Shown here piece after piece: positions 8,295 through 13,952 of a stretch of DNA of 13,952 nt. Made by a program: the position numbers and the translations under genes. The stretch lies in the NCBI GenBank assembly GCA_001929475.1, contig LXFE01000941.1:3960-17911 (forward strand). The letters run 5' to 3'. Origin of the DNA: Neolecta irregularis DAH-3 (taxonomy: Eukaryota; Ascomycota; Neolectomycetes; Neolectales; Neolectaceae). The notes below the pieces were generated by a model. That model was not told where the DNA came from. It did not search any database and worked only from the letters and a program-made list of their open reading frames with translations. Within the stretch, counting starts at the first letter, position 1, and the number at the start of each line of letters is the position of its first letter.

Positions 8295-9823
8295 ATGCCA
8301 GTGAATCAAGTCATTTGCATCGATGACTCACCGGTGCGACAACCAGTGAAGAAGCGGCGTTCGTCAGGATTAGTCGTGCTGGAGAGCGATGATTCATGTA
8401 TAGTCGATTTACCAGATATCGACGATGCCTTTCGCCAATTTGAACAAGCTCGAATAACCGGGGATCCCGTCTTTCCAACGCAGACTAAACGCAAGCGCAC
8501 CTTGTTGCCAAGGGTAGATGTGGATACAGTCTATGATAACATTCCACCTACAGCTCGATTTTCACCTACTCATGAATTTCCACAAGATCGATGTATTGAT
8601 ACACATCGATATATTCCACATATTACGGAAAAGTCACGCACAACACTATCTCATTCTAATGAGAATCGCGATATATTGTCATCAGTTGAAATCATCGACT
8701 TGGATCCAATTTCTAAACAGAAAAAGGTTAGTTTTCAATATATTTCAGAATTAACAAGATAGAAGACTAAAACCAAAACACAAAAAGAACCAGGGCGATC
8801 ATCAAGGGTACTTTATCAATGAAAATGTCTTACTTTAGGATTCAACCGTTTGTAAAGTGGGGACATCAAAGAAAGATTGTACGCCTGAAATGATTGTCGA
8901 CGTGAGCACATCGCTTGCCACGCCCTTGCCGCGCTTATGTGAATTTCTGGGAACGATAGGAGCGCAAATGGAAGCTTGGTCAAGTCCCGTTGAAAACATG
9001 ATTAAATGGAGACGAAAAGTCAAAAGTCTTGTTCCTGAAATCAGAGATGAGAAACATGTTTTGGTATACTTTGATGCCAAAGAATTCGTTTCACTTGATT
9101 TGGAAAGCTCTGTTTGCTGTATCAAATCTCTTTTCCCGAATGCAAAAGTGTTGTATATGATTCAAGGACTCGAACGGTTTATCAAGAATATTCAAAATGC
9201 TCGAAATCGAGAATATATAGCGACTGTTCGTGGCGCTATTCAAAATCGAAATGGGGAATATATGCGAGGCGCGTCTGTCAAAAAGAAACAAACCGTCGAT
9301 TTTAACGAGGAAGAAATTCAGGAAAAAGTAGTTGGATTACAAGTATTTTATGAATGTTTGGTTATTCATACCAGTTCTATTTTACAGAGTGTGGAATGGA
9401 TTAGCATTCTTACGGGGGATATTGCCATGATTCCATACAAGTACAAAGATACAGGGAATAAACTGACTGTAGACAAACCCATCCATTTGCATCATTTTGC
9501 ATGGATGCGGGACAAGTGAAAACTGGAAAAGATGTCAATGATACATTTTGTAAAAGTCTGGAACAGGTTACCAGAGTCACTCGGTATATCGCAACAGCAG
9601 TAATGAACAAGTACAACACTCCACAAGCTCTATATCGCGGGTTTACAAGTACGGGCGCAGAGGCTTTGAGCGATTGCACTGTATGTGACTTTGTGGTTGG
9701 ATCTGATTGTAGGTTTGTGCGAACATGAATGGGGCGATGAGTAACCGGATGGTAGGGTCAGCTTTGTCTAGGCGTTTACATCAAATATTCACGACACTTG
9801 ATCCTGAAGCTATCTTGATGTAA
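8295..9823 (+). CDS. EME1: Structure-specific endonuclease subunit EME1 (MMS4)
   Basis: Eme1 is the non-catalytic partner of Mus81. The heterodimer cuts branched DNA such as flaps and Holliday-type junctions in the nucleus. Model: join(8295..8726, 8763..8807, 8839..9440, 9473..9680, 9713..9823), 465 aa. I prefer ATG 8295 (MPVNQVICIDDSP) over the in-frame ATG at 8247, because family N-termini begin near this acidic motif. The N-terminal 144 residues look disordered, with four SUMO-interaction-like hydrophobic-acidic motifs (VICIDD, VVLESDD, IVDLPDIDD, VEIIDLDP). The nuclease-like domain starts at CTPEMIVDV (about 173-181) with KWRRKV and IQGLERFIKN. The conserved block ASFCMDAGQVKTG follows a 32-nt intron. 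The C-terminus NRMVGSALSRRLHQIFTTLDP is the family helix-hairpin-helix end. Introns are 36, 31, 32 and 32 nt. The first two could instead be one 112-nt intron (8727-8838), which skips KTKTKTQKEPGRSSR without changing frame. Confidence 0.93.
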
Positions 9824-10304
9824 TCAGGTATTATTATATATATTATTCATGAATAATTCTTACCAACGACATGTCAAGCGAGAGCAATGCGGCGGAACGA
9901 ATTGTATATCAAATTCTATACGGCGAGGGTAAAAGATATGCAGATGAGTATTGGATGAGCTATCTTGAAAATAACAAATGTTGACTCAAATTCCAAACAA
10001 AGCATATCGTCGGATATGCATGCCATGGACTAAAAACTCGACTCTTGGTGCTAAATCTATGCAGTCTTAATAACTGAGCGAAAATAACTCCCGCTCTAAT
10101 TCTCCTTCAATAAAGATTTCTGCTTGACAACAACTCCACCTTATCTCTACTGATTTCAATCGAATTTCACTGGCATGGTTCAATTCTTGTGGGGGACTGT
10201 GGGGACTTTGAGTGTTTACGATCGCAAATCCCCGGGTCGCCACAGTCACCACCAAACCGTTGGCGATCACTAACGGATTGGTAAAGGGAACCCACCAGCG
10301 TCAT
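9824..10304. other. AT-rich intergenic region with a 16-bp palindrome and a small frame
   Basis: Downstream of EME1 lies a perfect palindrome, attattcatgaataat (9842-9857), in a TA-rich run that could act in transcript 3' ends. A 37-codon frame at 9871-9984 is described separately. The rest, up to the GC-rich methyltransferase fragment, shows nothing I can support. Confidence 0.45.
9871..9984 (+). CDS. Small open frame, 37 aa, unknown
   Basis: The frame begins MSSESNAAERIVYQILYGEG and ends ADEYWMSYLENNKC. Composition (Glu, Tyr, Asn, few rare residues) is protein-like, but it is too short to judge. It could be an exon of a short gene, since GT follows shortly before the stop. It matches no family I know. 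Confidence 0.18.
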   Translation: MSSESNAAERIVYQILYGEGKRYADEYWMSYLENNKC

Positions 10305-10565
10305 GGCTTGGGGCGGTGCAGGCGGGGGCTGCGGGTGGGCGGCATGGTGGTTGTCAAGGTGCGCGGCAGGGAGAGCCAGGAGAACGTGAGCGAGGCCGGG
10401 CCGGTGTTTGACGCGGGGGACAGCAGCGTGACGCGCAGTGCGGCGGCGATGGAGGCGGCGTTTGCACAGGCGGGGCGGCGGGTGGTGCATACGCAGCGGC
10501 AGCGCGGGTTTCCGCAAGAGCCGGTCCGCATCTGGGCTCTGATGCCGAATCGCCAGTCACTCTAG
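10305..10565 (+). pseudogene. GC-rich 3' fragment of an NTM1/TAE1-type protein N-terminal methyltransferase
   Basis: NTM1-family enzymes methylate the alpha-amino group of proteins starting X-Pro-Lys. The frame shows only the C-terminal part of the SAM-dependent methyltransferase fold: RCRRGLRVGGMVVVK, then ENVSE, then the family signature FDAGDSSVTRS, EAAFAQAGRRVV, QRGFPQEPVRIWAL and a TAG stop at 10563-10565. The N-terminal two thirds, including the SAM-binding GxG motif and the substrate-pocket residues, are absent upstream, so a working enzyme is not expected. Between VVVK and ENVSE, where the family has these side by side, sit 21 extra bases (10359-10379) that start GT and end AG. Base composition is foreign: 133 of 180 bases are G or C in 10321-10500 by my count, against about 40-50 percent in neighbouring stretches. 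It may be a transferred or duplicated relic, or a chimeric piece. An expressed truncated gene is less likely. Confidence 0.7.
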
Positions 10566-10725
10566 TCCTGTCCCGCTGCACCCAAGTAACTCGACATATC
10601 TCCTAAACTCGAGTGGGGTCATCCTTCCATTTGGACAAGGACCCACATCAAATCTTTCAGACACCAAGTTTAGTTCAATATCGCAAGTAAGAAAAAGAAA
10701 ACATATCACTGCTCTCGTGACAAAT

Positions 10726-11581
10726 TCACTCATATTTACGTCTTTTTGCTTCCACATCATTTTCCGATGGAATCTTTCTCTTTAGGCTGGTTACGTGCTC
10801 GCGAGAGTGTGTTTCTGAAGCACCCGCTTCCAGATCTCTGGGAAATGATGCAACACTGACATCTGTAATCTCTCTGGTTACGCCAGACACGCCCTCCTGT
10901 TAAGAGCCTTGTTCGAAAGTTCCAAGAATACTTTTCGTTTTTGAGAGTCAAAAAGAAATTCTTCAGTTTCGAGATCTTCTTGACGGTAAACCCATGATAA
11001 TAAGAATGTCATCATCTCTATGGCCTTTGATGGAAGTGGGTTATTAAAATGTATATGCTCTGCACTGTCTATTGCGGTCGCAATGTGCCCGATCACTGCA
11101 ATTGCCAATTTTCGCTGAAGCTCAGGCTGAGAAAATTGCTTTGATGTGAACGTGGTAGTCTTCATTATCCAAATGCCATTAGCAGCCGAAGCTCTGTTGT
11201 CCGTGATTGAAGGTCAAGTAGCCGATCTGACTGCTGTAGGTATATTTTACAACTCATCTGCCCTCTTTTTTGTTTCGGCAGTATGATCAGCTGTTATGTA
11301 TGTGATCTCATCATGGGATGAGCCACCTGTTATTGTTACATAGTGGCCTGAATCAAACGGAACGACCAATATTCGAGGGGAACCCATAAGTAATACTCGC
11401 TGGAATAATATGCATGAGTAACTGCGTATCCATGCAACTTGACAAAAAGTAATACAAGTTGATAAAAGGCGGTTGAAGATTGAGGATGTTCAACACTCCA
11501 CGACTTGAGTGCGGAAATGAGTGGCTTTCGAGCAAGAATATCCGATCGCGAAGCCATAATAGGACTCGGGGGTATAGGCAT
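10726..11581 (-). CDS. Unrecognised four-exon gene, probable nuclear protein (235 aa)
   Basis: I do not recognise this family. Model: complement(join(10726..10896, 10932..11193, 11251..11399, 11456..11581)), with introns of 35, 57 and 56 nt, all GT..AG, and every junction in phase. Exon 1 starts MPIPPSPIMASRSDILARKP. The second Met (11557) is an alternative start. Exon 2 reads RVLLMGSPRILVVPFDSGHY and continues to HTAETKKRADE. Exon 3 includes KTTTFTSKQFSQPELQRKLA and AIEMMTFLLSWVYRQEDLETEEF, probably helical. The last exon is polar and ends EAKRRKYE, with KRK and KRRK clusters resembling nuclear localisation signals. There is no signal peptide or membrane span. The start lies about 50 bp from the dispersed repeat upstream. 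The exon 2-3 junction is the weakest part. Exon 3 also has an in-frame ATG at 11165, giving a 134-aa alternative. Confidence 0.66.
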
Positions 11582-11614
11582 TGGTCGTTGACCAGCACGA
11601 TTGTAAGGATATAT

Positions 11615-11890
11615 TCGGGGTATTACCGGAATTCGATCGATCGCGCTGTGAGGATCTTGCTGCTCTGTTTGTCAATGACGAGGTTGACTTCCTCTTTGAC
11701 CTTCAGAGCTCTTCTTGCGGACATCGCGCCGGATCGCGTGTCATCGGTATTGCCACCCTCTTTGATAGGGATGCGGCTGACTTCCTTATTGAGCTTCCTA
11801 GCTCTTGCGGATGGAGAGATCGATCGCGCTTTGAGGATGTCGTCACTTGGCTTGCTGGTGGCGGTGGTTATTTGTCCCTGGTGGCTGTGG
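11615..11890 (+). repeat. Dispersed repeat, copy A
   Basis: This stretch matches the reverse complement of 13560-13862 over nearly its whole length, at about 75-80 percent identity by eye. Exact shared blocks include a 22-mer (11784-11805 matching 13663-13684) and a 21-mer (11659-11679 matching 13782-13802). Each copy holds two related sub-units about 183 bp apart, marked by a gatcgcgc-(t/g)tgaggat motif at about 11637 and 11821. Read on the minus strand, copy A encodes EEVNLVIDKQSSKILTARSIEF, so it derives from a protein-coding element, possibly a retroelement gag-like or repetitive polyprotein. The frame is broken. No terminal repeats or target duplications are visible. Confidence 0.82.
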
Positions 11891-11910
11891 GGGTTCCAGG
11901 AACCCCCACA
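11886..11910. repeat. Near-perfect 25-bp palindrome
   Basis: Arms tgtgggggttcc (11886-11897) and ggaacccccaca (11899-11910) are perfect complements around a single A. It sits exactly at the end of repeat copy A. It could be a terminal structure of the element or an RNA hairpin. Confidence 0.85.
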
Positions 11911-11972
11911 CTTACCAATGGAGCAAGTGGTGGAAAATAAGAAACAGCAATTGTATTTAGAAAGTATATAAA

Positions 11973-12038
11973 AAAGTCTACAAGCTTAGATTAAGGTAAG
12001 TATGTGAAGCTCATAAAGTCTACAAGCTTAGATTAAGG
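11973..12038 (+). repeat. Pair of 24-bp direct repeats
   Basis: Identical 24-mers starting aaagtctacaagc and ending ttaagg occur at 11973-11996 and 12015-12038, offset by 42 bp. They lie between repeat copy A and the 3' end of the PAN-like gene. They are too long for a usual target-site duplication, so a local duplication or iteron-like element is more likely. Confidence 0.85.
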
Positions 12039-12144
12039 AATATAACCTAGTCTTATTTGTACACAAGAGCTCAACACATTACAATGATTGCAGATGCCAA
12101 GAAAAGCCCACTGGTGCTCTTCTGGGAGCAGTCTGCCATATGGA

Positions 12145-12582
12145 TCATCTGCCATTTCTCCCCATTCCACGACGGGATATTGAGGGAAAAGCTTTGGAAA
12201 TATCGTATTTAGTAGTGCGACTAGAACATTAGACGAGTTTTCAAATCTCGTTGTCATACTCATATAGTGACTCCAACACAATTCCCGGACCCAGGTCGTT
12301 GTTCTCTGTTCTGACTTCTGATGCTGGTAAAATAAAATAGTAGCAGTTGAGTTGACTTTTGACAAGTGCCAAACCGAACGAGTGACAGAAAAATGAGGCA
12401 TGCAAGCATCCTGTTGCACACTTTTCTTCTGATATATTTTTCGAATCCGGCGAGATAGTCGTTGAATAAGTGACCATATCTAAGTTGAATCCAGTAGCCT
12501 CAGCCTGTTTAAATGAATCGAGGTTCTGCTTTGCAAAGGAAAGCTTTCCGCACAACGCGAAGACAACCAAAATCGATAACAT
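12145..12582 (-). CDS. Small secreted cysteine protein with PAN/Apple-like pattern
   Basis: Model: complement(join(12145..12220, 12260..12582)), 132 aa. ATG 12582 opens a signal peptide (MLSILVVFALCGKLSFA, cleavage about residue 17). The mature part has four cysteines, C55, C59, C66 and C80, spaced C-x3-C-x6-C-x13-C (EEKCATGCLHASFFCHSFGL ... NCYYF), which resembles the core of PAN/Apple domains, a fold used for protein or carbohydrate binding. The intron (12221-12259, 39 nt) has donor GTATGA, a CTAAT branch motif and a TAG acceptor. Splicing gives a basic tail ending RRGMGRNGR. Unspliced, the frame ends at 12241 after DNEI (113 aa). The gene lies between inverted repeat copies. A role at the cell surface or as an effector-like protein is inference. 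Confidence 0.66.
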
Positions 12583-13559
12583 GGTTTGTGAGAAGTAGAA
12601 AATAAATTCGGAGCGGATATCTCTCGTTTAAATATCCTTTTGACCAAGACATCACTACGGAGCTACATAAATGGCTAATGTTTCCTCAACGTGAATGGCC
12701 GAATGTGTGAATGTGGCCGTCTGCATTTGGGCAAGAGGCTGAATCAACATCCTACAAAGCTCTGGATTTGGAGAAGAGAATCCTTTCCACAGACCTCTGA
12801 AACAGTTTGCCCCTTGATTCTACTATGTGACCCGTTCCAGACCATTGATGGATGAATTTCTCCCTTGTATCTTCCATAGTTGTGGTCTTTCATTTTCTGA
12901 ACAAGTGTGAGATCACGAGTGATTGAGTAGGGGATAAGCGACAAGGGGAGATATAGGATGGTGACGGTTTCAAGGAAGCAAACTGGGACAATGAGTCTGC
13001 TATTCCACTAGCTTGTTACGGAGCTAGGGAAATTTACACTTGTTCCGAACACTTTCTTATCCCGTGTCTCACTTTTCAACCCCCTATATTCCTACTTTCG
13101 TGACAGCTCCAGGACGCCTCCACCCCCTCAAGCTGCTTCCGTCTCTCCTCTCAGTAACAGCTTCTTTCAGTTACTACAATAAATCTCCTACTTCGGAAGT
13201 CAGGAGGTGCCACAGCTCTCAGCGGTTGCACTCTCTGACCCGCCACCTTGTTCTTCCCCAGTTTCTCCTCCACATAGACCTGTAGGGCCGCTTCCAGTGG
13301 TGACTATAAAAGGAGGTCCGTTTGTTCTCATGTTAGGTAGCCAATCATATTACAATTTTTCTGATACAAATCTCCAAAGATCCTGAAGCCCAATATCACT
13401 ATGCTCACTAATAACCAACAAATCTATTACAACTATACTACAACAACGAACTCCCTATAAACCTTAGGCTACAATCTGCGGGTATCACATACTTGACTAG
13501 GAATATCTAACTGCGTTTATATACTTCCCGTCAAGCCAGGTTGCCGTATTGGTAAGATA
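12583..13559. other. Gene-poor spacer with a TATA-like element
   Basis: Between the PAN-like gene and repeat copy B I see no supportable gene. A pyrimidine-rich stretch (about 13060-13290) precedes a good TATA-like sequence, gactataaaagg (13302-13313), on the plus strand. About 90 bp downstream lies an ATG (13401) opening only a 19-codon frame. This could be the promoter of an unrecognised transcript or a remnant of a mobile element. Confidence 0.35.
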
Positions 13560-13862
13560 TATGTGGGGAGGAAACCACAAGCACAAGAGACGGATAACCA
13601 CCGCCACCGGCAAACGAACCAAGGACATCCTCAAAGCGAGATCGCCCTCTCTATCCGCAAGTAGAGCTAGGAAGCTCAATAAGGATGTTAGCCGATTCCC
13701 CATCATTGGGGGTGGTCATACATTGACCCGCGATCGGGCGCGATGTGAGGAGCGCGGCTGCTCAAAGAGGAAGTCAATCTAGTCATTGACAAACAGAGCA
13801 GCGATATCCTCACGGCGCGATCCATCGAATACCCCACAAGAAGAGCTAGGGAGCTCAATGGG
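13560..13862 (-). repeat. Dispersed repeat, copy B (inverted relative to copy A)
   Basis: Reverse-complement counterpart of 11615-11890, with the shared 21- and 22-base blocks at 13782-13802 and 13663-13684. On the plus strand it encodes two related peptide units, DILKARSPSLSASRARKLNK and DILTARSIEYPTRRAREL, about 61 codons apart and in different frames, so at least one frameshift has occurred. The element may continue past the window end, because 13863-13952 shows no clear boundary. Confidence 0.8.
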
Positions 13863-13952
13863 GAGATGTGAGGAACGGTAGAGGCGCCGTAGAGGAAGGA
13901 GCCAATAGGCAGCAGCGAAGCGCGCCTCAAGGAATTACTATATAAGTAGGTC

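Noticed and set aside
9842-9857. Perfect 16-bp palindrome after EME1
   Set aside because: Very AT-rich, and such palindromes are common by chance in TA-rich 3' flanks, so it is not listed as a separate finding.
10301-10581. Overlapping minus-strand frames rich in Arg, Pro and Ala in the GC-rich island
   Set aside because: They are shadows of GC-rich sequence. The plus-strand frame carries the NTM1-family signature.
11165-11257. Minus-strand reading MSCKIYLQQSDRLLDLQSRT as an exon
   Set aside because: It ends at a stop with no donor, and most of it falls within the intron that joins the two strongly coding flanking exons in phase.
11173-11310. Plus-strand reading starting MPLAAEALLSVIEGQV
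   Set aside because: It looks coding briefly but ends within about 30 codons under every splice option tried, and it is antisense to better-supported exons of the four-exon gene.
13313-13500. Possible LTR of a retrotransposon after the TATA-like element
   Set aside because: A tgttagg motif and TATA box are suggestive, but no matching second LTR, primer-binding site or target duplication is visible in the window.

Overview
The window reads as nuclear DNA of an ascomycete-type fungus. The evidence is intron-split protein genes with GT..AG junctions and CTRAY-like branch sites, a tRNA-Leu(UAA) with an intron one base 3' of the anticodon, and typical fungal genes: RPL26, a CTS1-type GH18 chitinase with a chitin-binding module, a YRA1/ALY mRNA export adaptor and EME1. 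I cannot name the genus. The introns I inferred are unusually short: 16 of 19 are 31-44 nt. The splice models below are my own, made by following reading frame and family conservation across junctions. None is checked against RNA. Layout: tRNA-Leu (358-451, +). A poorly resolved secreted Ser/Thr-rich gene (936-1632, -). About 1.9 kb with no supportable gene (1633-3576). RPL26 (3577-4061, -). Chitinase (4694-6713, -, six exons, 606 aa). YRA1/ALY (7098-8071, -, five exons, 199 aa) divergent from EME1 (8295-9823, +, five exons, 465 aa). The right third is accessory in character. It holds a strikingly GC-rich 3' fragment of an NTM1/TAE1-type N-terminal methyltransferase (10305-10565, +) and an unrecognised four-exon gene (10726-11581, -, 235 aa). 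It also holds two divergent copies of a dispersed repeat in inverted orientation (about 11615-11890 and 13560-13862), which flank a small secreted PAN/Apple-like protein gene (12145-12582, -). How the parts relate: the left and centre are housekeeping genes (translation, wall remodelling, mRNA export, recombination) with compact spacing. YRA1 and EME1 share a 223-bp divergent promoter region. The right third has repeats, a gene fragment and a small secreted protein, as in a fast-evolving compartment. The most interesting signal is a 266-nt intron in YRA1, beside introns of 34-37 nt in the same gene. It sits at what I recall as the position of the large autoregulatory intron of S. cerevisiae YRA1.
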